NCBI GenBank assembly: GCA_964600165.1
Contig: CAZRIP010000005.1
Coordinates: 1-64,000, forward strand
Length of the DNA: 64,000 nucleotides
Direction: 5' to 3'
Source: CAZRIP01 sp964600165
GTDB lineage: Bacteria > Elusimicrobiota > Elusimicrobia > UBA1565 > UBA9628
Positions 41,725-50,600 of this stretch are shown here, piece by piece. Both the position numbers and the translations under genes were made by a program. The notes below the pieces were generated by a model. That model searched no databases, was not told the DNA's origin, and saw nothing but the letters and a program-made list of their open reading frames with translations. Numbering within the stretch: position 1 is the stretch's first letter; each line of letters starts with the position of its first letter.

Positions 41725-43308
41725 TTATAAATTCGTTTTCTTTTTCGCCTGGGGTCGGCGGACGTGACGCTCGCCGCGTCGCGCCGCGTCGCGCGCGTTT
41801 TTTTCGCGCAGCGCGATGTCCGAGAGCGCGAGCCAATGAGCGGGGTCCTTCGGCTCGAGGGCGATCGCCGAAAGCGCGGCTTGGCGCGCGCGCGTAAAGT
41901 CGCCGCGCATCTTGGCGGCGACGGCGAGGCGCTCGAGGTTTGAAACGTCGCCGGGCCGCAGGGCGCGGGCGCGCTCGTGGCAGGCGAGCGCGCGCGTCCA
42001 ATCGCCGAGCTTGCCGTAGGCCAAGCCCTCGCGATAGGCGAGCCCGGGATAATCCGGGGCGTCGCCGTCGAGCCGCAGCAGCCGCGCGAGCGCTTCGGCG
42101 GGCCGTCCTTGCGCCAGCAAGGCGTCGCCGGCCAAGAGCTGGGCGGCGGGCCAGCTCGGCGACGTGTTCAAGACCTCGTCGAGTCGGCTCACTGCGTCGC
42201 TCTCGGAGCCGGCCAACGCCAGCAAGCGCCGCGCGCCGGCGACCTTGAAATCGTCGGCGAGCCAGCGCGCGGGAAAGACGGCGAGAAGCGCCAGGCAGGC
42301 CGCGAAGGCCGCCGCGAGCGCGCGGCGCGGGATTCTTTCGAAAGGCAAGGCGGCCGTCGCGAAAGGCTCGCCCGAGGAGGCGAGCGCGCAGAGCCCGCAG
42401 GCGGCTCCCGCGCAGAGCCAGGCCGCGGCCGCGAGCGCCGGGAGCGACGTCCACGCGACGGCGGCCAAGGCGAGCGCCGCGCCGAGGAGCGCCGCGAGGA
42501 CGCCGCGCTCCTCCGGCGCGCCGAGCCGGCCGAACGCTCTGAAAGCGCGCGCGGCCTCGACGAGCACGGCCGCCGCGAGCAAAATCGTGAGCGCCGCGCC
42601 GACGGGCTCGAAGCGCTCGATGGAGGGGAGAGGCGAGACGCGGCCGCCCGCGACGAGCGCCGCGAGGGCCAGGCCCGCCGCCGACGCGGCCGCGGCCTTG
42701 AGCAGCCGCTTGGCCTCGCCGCCGCCGCCGAGGGCGAACGCGGAGGTGAGAAACAGCGCGGGGCCCGCGGCGCGATCGAGCGCGGAGGGCAGCGCGAAGG
42801 CGGGCCCGACGGCGCCGACGCACGCCTCCCAGGCGATGAGCGCGCCGGCGATCCAGATCGCCGGAAGAAGACGCCGCGGCGCGCTCAGGCGGCCGGACAG
42901 CAGGCCGTGAAGAAGAAGGGCGCCGATTCCGGCGAGCGTTCCAAGGCGCAGCGCGGCGCCGAGGCCGGCATCCGGGTCCCAGGCGCCGACGAGCGAGGCG
43001 AAAGGAAGGCAGAGCGCGAGGGCGACGAGCGCGGCCGATGAGAATGAGAGCGCCGACGGCGGCTCGGGCTCAGGAGCGGCTTCGGGGGCGTCCGGCGCCG
43101 GCTGCGCCTTGAGCAGCGCCTGCCGCAGCTTCTCTTTGAGCTCGGGGGGCATCGGCGCGGGCCCGGCCTTCGCCGGGCGCAGCGCGCGCGCGAGGCGCGC
43201 GCATTCGGCGCAGCCTTTCAAATGCTCCGCGACGGCGCGGCTTCGCGCCTCCGGCAGCCGGTCCTCGAGGTGAAGATCGAGCAAGGCGCGTGTGCTTGCG
43301 CAGTTCAT
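41725..43308 (-). CDS. Zinc-finger anti-sigma factor fused to polytopic membrane and TPR region
   Basis: 527 residues. The N-terminus is an anti-sigma zinc finger (HLKGCAEC, with His28, Cys32, Cys35 and Cys3). After a proline-rich linker come about ten TM segments (about 90-340) and then TPR-like repeats (about 370-505, for example SWPAAQLLAGDALLAQGRPA). Its ATG overlaps the sigma gene stop, the standard cognate arrangement, so it most likely sequesters the ECF factor at the membrane. The long polytopic region and TPR tail are unusual for this class, which normally has one TM segment. Confidence 0.8.
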   Translation of the reverse strand: MNCASTRALLDLHLEDRLPEARSRAVAEHLKGCAECARLARALRPAKAGPAPMPPELKEKLRQALLKAQPAPDAPEAAPEPEPPSALSFSSAALVALALCLPFASLVGAWDPDAGLGAALRLGTLAGIGALLLHGLLSGRLSAPRRLLPAIWIAGALIAWEACVGAVGPAFALPSALDRAAGPALFLTSAFALGGGGEAKRLLKAAAASAAGLALAALVAGGRVSPLPSIERFEPVGAALTILLAAAVLVEAARAFRAFGRLGAPEERGVLAALLGAALALAAVAWTSLPALAAAAWLCAGAACGLCALASSGEPFATAALPFERIPRRALAAAFAACLALLAVFPARWLADDFKVAGARRLLALAGSESDAVSRLDEVLNTSPSWPAAQLLAGDALLAQGRPAEALARLLRLDGDAPDYPGLAYREGLAYGKLGDWTRALACHERARALRPGDVSNLERLAVAAKMRGDFTRARQAALSAIALEPKDPAHWLALSDIALREKNARDAARRGERHVRRPQAKKKTNL

Positions 43309-43877
43309 CGCACTCCCTCCCGCGACAAGATCCCGCGTAATTGCGCGCGCGCGCGGTGCAGCCTCACGTCGAAAGCGGCCAGCGAGCAGCCGAGCGTCCG
43401 CGCGCAGTCCTCGCGCGCCATCCCCTCCAGGTCGGCCAGGACGACGGCCATGCGCAGCGTGGGGGAAAGCCCGGCGACGGCCTTGCGCACGGACTCGCTG
43501 TCGGCTTGCGCTTGAGCGAGGCGCTCGGGCCCCGGCTCGTCGTCTCGCAGCACGTCTTCCAAGGAGGCCGAGTCCTCGTCGTCGCCGCGCGGCGCGGAGA
43601 GAGAGACGGAGCGGCGCCGAGACTCGACGCCGAGGCTGCTCAAATAGACGTTGCGGATGATCTGATTGAGCCAGCCCTCGAACGGCAGCGAGGCGTCATA
43701 GGAACCCATGTACTTGATCGCGCGCAAGAAGGCCTCCTGGACGACGTCGCCCGCGTCGGCCGCGTTGCCGGTCATGCGCAGCGCCACCGCGTAGGCGCGG
43801 TCGGCGTTCTGCTCGATGAGTCGGTTGATCTGGTCGGTGCGGGCGTCCACGGAGGCCGGCGCGCTCTCCTTAGCCAT
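43305..43877 (-). CDS. ECF-type RNA polymerase sigma factor
   Basis: 190 residues from the ATG at 43877. Region 2 is RAYAVALRMTGNAADAGDVV with the following QEAFLRAIKYMGSYD, and region 4 is LSPTLRMAVVLADLEGMARE with CARTLGCSLAAFDVRLHRAR as helix-turn-helix. The segment between is longer than usual and acidic (SLEDVLRDDEPGPERL). It is coupled to the anti-sigma gene. The ATG touches a predicted ECF promoter -10 box, so the functional start may be the GTG at 43850 (residue 10). Confidence 0.9.
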   Translation of the reverse strand: MAKESAPASVDARTDQINRLIEQNADRAYAVALRMTGNAADAGDVVQEAFLRAIKYMGSYDASLPFEGWLNQIIRNVYLSSLGVESRRRSVSLSAPRGDDEDSASLEDVLRDDEPGPERLAQAQADSESVRKAVAGLSPTLRMAVVLADLEGMAREDCARTLGCSLAAFDVRLHRARAQLRGILSREGVR

Positions 43878-43906
43878 GATACCGCGCGCTCCCGGCGAAA
43901 CTTACA
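43878..43906 (-). promoter_or_regulatory. Predicted ECF autoregulatory promoter
   Basis: Minus strand TGTAAGTTT (43906-43898), 14-nt spacer, GGTATC (43883-43878). The same motif occurs before the GT51-like gene (14-nt spacer) and the HEAT-repeat gene (13-nt spacer). Confidence 0.65.
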
Positions 43907-44027
43907 GGCAAGCGGGACAGATCATACCAAACCGGCGATCCCCGAGGCCGGCTGGGGGGCTGTCGTTAGGTCCTTTGACTGGGCGGCGCTGGGCCCAAGG
44001 ACACGGCCGGGCGGGGCTCCTTCCCCT

Positions 44028-44033
44028 TATAAT
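44028..44033 (+). promoter_or_regulatory. -10 box of the exported nucleotidyltransferase-like gene
   Basis: Perfect TATAAT, 10 nt before the ATG at 44044. No convincing -35 box was found. Confidence 0.5.
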
Positions 44034-44043
44034 AGCAGCGTCG

Positions 44044-45561
44044 ATGAAAAGCGTCGGGCGCGCGTCGTCGGCTGTCCTGCTCGCGGCGAGCTTGGTCCTG
44101 CCGCCGTCGGCCGTTTTTGGGGTCGAGATCGACGGCCCCTCCGACCTTCCCTCGGCCGTCTCGCCGGTCGTTCCCGCGCTGACTCCGGCGTCGGCGGCGC
44201 TGACGTCGGTCGAGGCCGTCCTCCCGGGCCAAGAGAGCGCTCCGCTTCCGGCGCTCGAGACGGCCTTGGCCGAGAAAGCCGCGACGGCGGCCGCGGCGCC
44301 GGCCGCCTCCGTTTCGGCGGCGGGCCGCGCGCAAATCCTTCAGGCGCTTTCTCCCCAGAACGCGGAGCAGGTCTCCGACTCCCAGGCCAAGGATCTGTCG
44401 GCCGAGCTTATCGAGGGAAAAGCCGCGGCGCCGGACTCCGCGGTCGAGCCCGTCGCCGCCGGCCCGGCGCTCTTTCCGGGCCCGGTCTTCGCGAAGCCCT
44501 CCGAGGCGCGCGACTTCGCGCGGCGCGCGGAGCCCGCGCGTCCGGCCGTCGTTCGCGCCGCGGCGCGCCTGCGCGACGCCGTCCTCGACCGCGCCGCTTA
44601 CGCGCGGTTGTGGGTGGATCATCTCCATTTCTACGTCGTGCGCAACATCGTCAACAAGTGGGGCGCTTATCAGCGCGACCGCGGCGAGGCGCTGGCCAAG
44701 GGCGTCACGCCCGCCGTCACGAGCCCGCGCGCCTTTTTCGGCCATATGCGCGTGATGGGGCAGACGGGCTACTACTACCCGCTGGGGTTCACGCCGCGCG
44801 ACAACGAGGGCGTGATGAAGGAGGCCCGCGCGAGCTTCAGAAAATATTTCGACGGTCCGGGCGTGGGGCAGAAGGAGTACGACGCCTTCGAGCGCTTCAT
44901 GAAGCGCGCTCTCACGTACAACGCGGAGAAGCGCGCGAAGTCCAACTTCAACAAGCGCCTGCGCGACAAGATGCTCGAGGCGTCCCTGTTGCCGGCCGGT
45001 CAGATCGCGGATTTCTTCGACGCGCGCGTCAAAGACGACGGCTACATCAAGGACTTCCAGAAAAACGGCGGGGCCGATCAAGTCCTCGAGCAGTTCCGCG
45101 GCATCGCCCTCGACCTGCTCCTTAAGGAGCCCGAGAAGGCCGACGGCAAGGTGCTCGGCGTCCTCTTGATCGGCAGCTTCGCCAACGGCGGCGCGACGCC
45201 CGGCAGCGATTTCGACGTGAGCATCATCACCCAAGACGGCTCTCACGCGCGCGCGAAGGGCTTCATGGACGAGTTCATCGCGCGGTGGGGCAAGGATCGG
45301 CAGAAGCAGCACACGGTCACCTTCCACGAGTCGCCGCTGCGGCCTTCGCGCTGGCTCGTCGACGCGATCCACGATTGCCCGTATCTCATTATCTCGCCGG
45401 ACAAGGCGCTCGTCGAGGTCCTCCAGCGCAAGCCCGGCGAGGCGCCCGCTTTCGTCACGGGCAAAGAGTTGACCGCGCGCGGCCGCGTCGACCGCGTCCT
45501 GCAGTACTTGGCCGTGGAGACGACGATGCTCTTCACGCGTCCCGCGCCTCCCCGCAAATAG
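44044..45561 (+). CDS. Exported protein with pol-beta-type nucleotidyltransferase motif
   Basis: 505 residues. A signal peptide (KSVGRASSAVLLAASLVLPP, ending near AVFG) is followed by an Ala/Pro/Val-rich linker (about 30-160). Residues about 190-345 are helical with no recognised domain (YYYPLGFTPRDNEGVMKEAR). Residues about 370-490 contain VLLIGSFANGGATPGSDFDV: Gly377-Ser378 and Asp389/Asp391 match the GS-x(n)-DxD signature of the polymerase-beta superfamily. An exported nucleotidyltransferase is unexpected because NTPs are scarce outside the cytoplasm. The third catalytic acidic residue was not identified. Not in an operon. Confidence 0.7.
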   Translation: MKSVGRASSAVLLAASLVLPPSAVFGVEIDGPSDLPSAVSPVVPALTPASAALTSVEAVLPGQESAPLPALETALAEKAATAAAAPAASVSAAGRAQILQALSPQNAEQVSDSQAKDLSAELIEGKAAAPDSAVEPVAAGPALFPGPVFAKPSEARDFARRAEPARPAVVRAAARLRDAVLDRAAYARLWVDHLHFYVVRNIVNKWGAYQRDRGEALAKGVTPAVTSPRAFFGHMRVMGQTGYYYPLGFTPRDNEGVMKEARASFRKYFDGPGVGQKEYDAFERFMKRALTYNAEKRAKSNFNKRLRDKMLEASLLPAGQIADFFDARVKDDGYIKDFQKNGGADQVLEQFRGIALDLLLKEPEKADGKVLGVLLIGSFANGGATPGSDFDVSIITQDGSHARAKGFMDEFIARWGKDRQKQHTVTFHESPLRPSRWLVDAIHDCPYLIISPDKALVEVLQRKPGEAPAFVTGKELTARGRVDRVLQYLAVETTMLFTRPAPPRK

Positions 45562-45592
45562 GGAAGCCCCCCGGCGCCGTCGGGGGGCTTCC
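45562..45592. terminator. Strong GC-rich hairpin between convergent genes
   Basis: GGAAGCCCCCCG (45562-45573) pairs perfectly with CGGGGGGCTTCC (45581-45592) around a 7-nt loop. It begins at the stop of the upstream gene and faces the convergent HEAT gene. U tracts are poor on both sides, so it may stall or terminate in both directions with help. Confidence 0.65.
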
Positions 45593-45610
45593 GGACTTCT
45601 ACGCTTTGGG

Positions 45611-46708
45611 CTACTGCTGCTTCGGCTGATTCTCGGGTCCGGGCAGTTGAGCCTTGAGCACGGGCGCCGCCGGCGCGGCCGGATGCTCGGCCAGGAGCTT
45701 CTCGGCGGCGCTTTCGTCGAACGTCTTCGCCATGACCGCCTTCTTGACGGCCTCGGCGGCGATGCGCCGCGTCTCCTCGTCGCCCTTTTCAAAAGCGCGC
45801 TCGAAGATCGCCGCGCCGCGCTTGGCGAGGCCGGGACGGGCGCGGAGGATCTTGACGCCGCGGGTTAAAGCCGAGCCCTCGGCGGTCTCGATGTGCTTGT
45901 TGAGGAGAGCCGAGCTGATCCAGGGAAGCTTGACCGAATCTTCGATCAAGCCCGTTTGCTCGAGGCGCTCGAGAGCCGGGCCCATGAGAGCCGGGTCGCG
46001 GTAATCCTCGAGCGCGATCACGCAGGAGACGACGGTGGCGGGATCGCCCGTCGAGCGCATGAGCGCCAAGATCGGCTCGATCGCCTTCTTGCCGCCGGTG
46101 CGCCGCAGCGCGGCGACATAGATGGACGGCTCGATCTTGCCCGCGCCCGACGCCTGGAGCTTGAGGAAGACCGCCTTGCCGCCCACGCCTTCCGGCCGGC
46201 CGAGCTCGGAGGCGGCGGCGTCGCGCAGGTCCGACGGCCCCTCGTCGAGCGCCTTGAGCGCGAGCTCGCGGGCCGCGGGGCTCTTCGTGCGGCCGATCAG
46301 CAGTCTGCTCGCGCGGATCTTGAGCTGCCAGGTTTCCTTGGGCTCGCCGGTCGACTCATGGACGAGCGGCGCGATCGCCTCGCCCAGCGCGTCCGCGTTC
46401 TCCTTGCCGAGCGGGCTCTTGCCGTACTCCGGCCCGTCGAGCACGTCCATGAGCCCGCCGAGCGCGACGAGGCGGCTTTGCTCCTCGCCGTCCTTGACGC
46501 TCGGCAGGAAGGTTCCGACGACCTCGTCGGCCGAGACGGGCTGGGTCTCGGCCTGCGTCGCGGCTTGGCTCTGGGCTTCCTGCGCGGAGGGCGTTTGCTC
46601 GGGCCGCGGCGGGGACTTCTGCGGCGGCGCGTCGAGCATCATTTGGCCGATGCACGCGGCGGCGAGGACGACGAAGGTGCTGCCGACGATCACTTTGGCG
46701 CGTTTCAT
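45611..46708 (-). CDS. Membrane-anchored HEAT-repeat-like protein
   Basis: 365 residues. The N-terminus (KRAKVIVGSTFVVLAAACIG) is a signal anchor or lipoprotein-like signal with Cys19. A Pro/Gln-rich linker (about 30-60) leads into helical repeats resembling HEAT/ARM units (ARELALKALDEGPSDLRDAA, KKAIEPILALMRSTGDPATV, RIAAEAVKKAV). It probably acts as a periplasmic scaffold. An ECF-type promoter (46766-46793) lies upstream with a leader of about 55 nt and a GGAG ribosome-binding site, placing the gene in the predicted regulon. Confidence 0.72.
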   Translation of the reverse strand: MKRAKVIVGSTFVVLAAACIGQMMLDAPPQKSPPRPEQTPSAQEAQSQAATQAETQPVSADEVVGTFLPSVKDGEEQSRLVALGGLMDVLDGPEYGKSPLGKENADALGEAIAPLVHESTGEPKETWQLKIRASRLLIGRTKSPAARELALKALDEGPSDLRDAAASELGRPEGVGGKAVFLKLQASGAGKIEPSIYVAALRRTGGKKAIEPILALMRSTGDPATVVSCVIALEDYRDPALMGPALERLEQTGLIEDSVKLPWISSALLNKHIETAEGSALTRGVKILRARPGLAKRGAAIFERAFEKGDEETRRIAAEAVKKAVMAKTFDESAAEKLLAEHPAAPAAPVLKAQLPGPENQPKQQ

Positions 46709-46765
46709 AAATCTTGTTCTCCGTGGCGGGGGCGGGCCTCTCGAGGGGCCCGGCGCCTGAGTCGG

Positions 46766-46793
46766 AATACCTAGGTGGGAGTGAAAACTTACA
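46766..46793 (-). promoter_or_regulatory. Predicted ECF-sigma promoter of the HEAT-repeat gene
   Basis: Minus strand TGTAAGTTT (46793-46785), 13-nt spacer, GGTATT (46771-46766). The -35 element abuts the palindromic repeat at 46792-46843. Confidence 0.55.
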
Positions 46794-46843
46794 AACGATT
46801 CAACAGCGGTGCCAGGCACTGAAGTGAATCGTTTGTTGAAAAG
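46792..46843. repeat. REP-like palindromic element, left copy of an inverted pair
   Basis: Outer arms CAAACGATTCA (46792-46802) and TGAATCGTTTG (46825-46835) pair perfectly; an inner GTGCC-A-GGCAC (46809-46819) makes a second stem. Bases 46805-46843 match the minus strand of 47585-47623 with three mismatches over 39 bp. Confidence 0.75.
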
Positions 46844-46851
46844 GAAGCGTG

Positions 46852-47619
46852 TCAGCGCGGCCGGCGGGAAAGAACGACGAGGCGGTTTGAGTCTTTCGTC
46901 AGGGTGAGGCCGTCGAGGGAGCCCCAGCGCCGGACCGGCCTGAGCCCGGCTTGCTTGAGTATCGTTGAAAGGCGGCGCCAATCGTACTGGCGAACCATGA
47001 GCATCGCGCGCGCGGGCGCTCGACCCTTACGGAGGATGGTCCATTCCGATTCGACTCGGGGGTCTCGTCCTTCGACGAGGCGGCTGTCCTCGAGAAGGTA
47101 GCTGCCGTCGCCGCGCCGCTGCCATTTCTTCGGCTGGAAGTGTCGGCGCAGCCAGGCCGCGTTCATGAGATCGATCAGAAATAGGCCTCCCGGTCGCAGC
47201 GCGTTGCGAACCTTGCGAAGCGTCCTCAGGTCGTCCCGCGGATCGGCGAAATAGCCGAAGCTCGTCCAAAGGTTGATGGCTGCGTCGAACTCGGCGTGGA
47301 ACGGAAGATTGCGCATATCGCCGAGGCGGAAGGAGAGTCGAGGTCCGGCAAGGCGTTTCGCGGCGGCCAGGTATTCGGGAGTCGAATCGACGCCTAGAAC
47401 TAAAGCGCCCTTGCGCGCGAGGGCGGCGCTGTGCCGTCCGGTCCCGCAACAAAGATCCAACACGCGCTGCCCGCGCCGCAGCCCGAGAGCGCGCCAAACG
47501 AAGGAAGCCTCTCGGGGAGCCGCCGCGATCGCCTCGGGCTGGCCGGGCGTGAATATTTCCTCTCGAAAGAATCGACGCCGCCAACTTTTCAATAAACGAG
47601 TCACTTTAGTGCCTGGCAC
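46852..47619 (-). CDS. SAM-dependent methyltransferase (class I)
   Basis: 255 residues from the GTG at 47619, which lies inside the right inverted repeat; a later GTG or TTG (at 47604 or 47592) is possible. The SAM-binding motif is VLDLCCGTGRHSAALARKG, with VLGVDSTPEYL, LGDMRNLPFHAEFDA and the LRPGGLFLIDLMNAAWL strand. No substrate-specific domain is evident. It lies between 39-bp inverted repeats, separated from neighbours by short gaps, so it may be a mobile or cassette-like insertion between the SprA-like gene and the HEAT gene. Confidence 0.82.
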   Translation of the reverse strand: MPGTKVTRLLKSWRRRFFREEIFTPGQPEAIAAAPREASFVWRALGLRRGQRVLDLCCGTGRHSAALARKGALVLGVDSTPEYLAAAKRLAGPRLSFRLGDMRNLPFHAEFDAAINLWTSFGYFADPRDDLRTLRKVRNALRPGGLFLIDLMNAAWLRRHFQPKKWQRRGDGSYLLEDSRLVEGRDPRVESEWTILRKGRAPARAMLMVRQYDWRRLSTILKQAGLRPVRRWGSLDGLTLTKDSNRLVVLSRRPR

Positions 47620-47623
47620 CGCT
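47585..47623. repeat. REP-like element, right copy of an inverted pair
   Basis: Inverted relative to 46805-46843 (36 of 39 bases match). Contains GTGCCTGGCAC but lacks the outer palindromic arm of the left copy. It overlaps the methyltransferase 5' end and starts just after the SprA-like stop. Confidence 0.7.
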
Positions 47624-47629
47624 TCAACA

Positions 47630-50600
47630 TCAGAACTGGAACGTGAGGGTGGTGCCGAATTGGTACGAGATGAAGTCTTCCTCCGGGAGGAACTTATGCC
47701 ATTCGCGCGATAACGCGCCGTTGATCGTCATGCGCAGGTTCTTGGCCAGCTCGTAATCGGCGCTGGTGTTGAACGTGGCGAGCTTGAAGTTATCCGCCAC
47801 CGTCACCGGCGAGGAGCGCAGCGCGAGGGACAGCGTCGTCGTCCAGATGATCCGGTTCGAGAACAGGATCGTCTTGGTCGAGCCGGGCAGCAGCAGGCCG
47901 CGCGGCAGCGCGAGGTCGGCGCGGACGAGAACGCTGGGCGTGATGACAGTGACGTTCTGCGAGTAGGTGCCGAAGCCGTCTTGGGTGGTGTCCTTCGAGT
48001 AGTCCACCTTGGGCGTGAAGCGGAACTTTTTTACGTCGAAGGTCGTTTGGACGGTCGCGTCTTGATGCCCGGTCGCTTGGGTGTTCGCGTCGACGAGCAG
48101 GTTCTTGTTGGTCGACGAGCGCTGGTTGAAGCTGATCAGGCTGTCGAAGCGCTTAAAAAGGATCGAGCGCAGGTCCGTGCCGAACGAGGAGTCGGTCAGG
48201 ATCGACTGACCCTCGTTGTTCGTGCGGTGCGCGGAGTACTTGTAGTTCATCTGCGTGCTGTTCATCCACTTGAACGTGCCGAAGAGCTTCTCGAGCTGGC
48301 TGATGCTCGCGACGAGGTCCGGCAGCGTCGTGGAGACCGTGCGCGATTGGGTGTCCGTCGCGTTCGTGCGTTGGATGCTTTCGACGAAGTTGTTCGAGAT
48401 CGAGATCGTCTTGAGCGAGGCCCAACGCCCGCGCAGGTCGTACGCGTCGAGCGGCGACCAGCGCTGGGTCGAGTTGAACGTGTCGCGCAGGGTCTGCGTC
48501 TGCATTTGGGCCGCCGGCCCCTGCGCGTGGAGCGGCGTGCGGATCCACAGCGCGCCCATCGTGTCGAGATCTTTTTCGACCTGATTCCAGACGTCGCCGT
48601 CTTGCAGCTGATAGCCGGAGACGATGTTGAGCGTGCGGAAGAGCTTCGTGCGCCTGGTGATCTCGCCGATGGTGATCGGCAGGCTGATCGAGCCGTTCGA
48701 GTTGCGGTTGACGGTCTTGATGTCGCCGACGTTGAAGACGTAGGTCGAGTTGCCGACCACGAAGGTCGAGATGTTGAGTATGTTGTTCTCTAGCACGTCG
48801 ATCGAGTAGTTGACCTGGGGATTGAGCCAGGACAGCAGGCGATAGTTCGATGTAAAGCCTACGGTCTCGCTTTGGGACTTCGGATAGCGGCTGTCGAGCT
48901 CGACGCCCGAGGTGAGGTCGTTGCGGTGCTCGGTGACCTTGGTCAGCGAGTAGTTGGGATTGAAGGTCGAGCCGGTCCACGGGACGAAGGTCAGCCGCGC
49001 GCCGACGGTCTGCGTGAGCTCGTTGGTGTTGAAGTCGCCCGGCAACAGGCGCGACTCGAGCGAGTCGAAGGTGATGTCGTATTTCGAGTAGCTGTAGTTG
49101 AGGTCGACGGTCTTCGGCAGGTAGCGGCGCGTGATCGGGACGCCGTACTGCAGCGTGCCCGAGTAGGTCTTGCGGTCGTCGGTCCGCGTGAGGAAATCGT
49201 AGTTGATCCGATTGCGCGCGTAGTTGAGGTTCAAGCGCGGATAGGCGCCCAGGCTGAAGTTGCCTTGGGCCGTGCCGGTGAAGTTGACGACCTTGCCCTG
49301 TTGGAGCAGGTTGACGCTGTTCGTGAGCCCGCCCGTCAGATTGGTGGCCGGCGTGTCGGTGACGATGCGCGAGACGTTGAAGGTCAGCGGGAAATACTGC
49401 AGCCTGGTGAAGTTGAGGAATCCCGTGTCTTGCTCGTTGTCCTGATTGAGCACCACGGAGGTCGGCGTCTGGAAGTTACGGTCGACGGAGCGGAATTTCC
49501 CGCCGAACGTGGCCCAGCCCGGCACCTCGAAAGTCGCCTCGAGCTTCTCGGCGTTGCCGACGCGCGGGAGCGGCTGGGCGACGTGGATCTCGTTGAGGTA
49601 GACGATGCCCGCGCTCTGGTTGTCGCCGGTGATGCTGTTGCCGTTGCCGCCGGACGTCGTGTCGGTCGTCTTGCGGACGCCGGCCACGATCTCGGAGACT
49701 TGCTGAAGGCTCGGCGTGCCTGAGCTGATGATCGTGGTGCCGGGCGTGCTGGCCTGCCAGGTATCGGCGACGGCGTTGTGTCCCGAGTCGTTCTGGTAGA
49801 CCCTGATCTCGCGCCAGCCGACGTAGTTCAGCGGGACGTCGACCTCCCAGAAGTTGGTGTCGTTGCCGACGCGCAGGAAGAACGTGTGGTCCGTGCAGTT
49901 GATCGCGCCGTTGCTCCCGTTGGCGGGCGAGCACGTCGCGCCTTGACTATTAGGCGCGTTGGAATAGAGCAGGAAGTTGAAATAGCGGTGCTGGCTGATG
50001 TCGATCGCCGTCGTGTATTGCCGCTTGGTCGTCACGACGGCCCCGACGCCGTTGACGATCGTCATGCTGGAGAACGCGAGCTCGAGGGCCTGCTCCGAGA
50101 CGTTCGTGGTGTTCGACTGCTTCTGGAGGTTGCTCAGGCTGCCGTAGAGGTCGTTGAAGACCTGCGTCGCGTCGCCGCCGGCGTTGTAGATCGGGGTGTA
50201 GGTCGGGTTGTCGACGTTGTTGATCGGCGTGACGGTCAGGTTCTCGGGGCCGACGGGGTTATTGTTGAGAGCCGGGTCGATGGGCTGGCCGTTGAGCCAC
50301 GTGTTGCCGACCACCGAGATGTTGGCGAATTTGAGCTGTCCGGCGACCGGGCTTCCCGCGTGGTGTCGTACGGAGACGCGCAGCTGCTTGATGTTCGTCC
50401 AGCGGCTGAGCGTCGCCGTCGAGATGGCGAGCGGGATCTGGAACGTGTACCAGTTCGTGCCGCCGCCGAAGTCGATGACGGTGTGGACCTTCTGGTCGGT
50501 GGTGGCGAAGAGCTGCGTGCTCGTCGGGTTGAAGCCGGTGATGTCGCCCGCGTAGCCGAAGTTGTTGCCGTTGCCGTCGTCTTGGTCGAGGCGCGCGTTG

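Noticed and set aside
43976..43981. TTGACT as a -35 box for the exported nucleotidyltransferase-like gene
   Set aside because: It is 46 nt from the TATAAT box, far outside a usable spacing.
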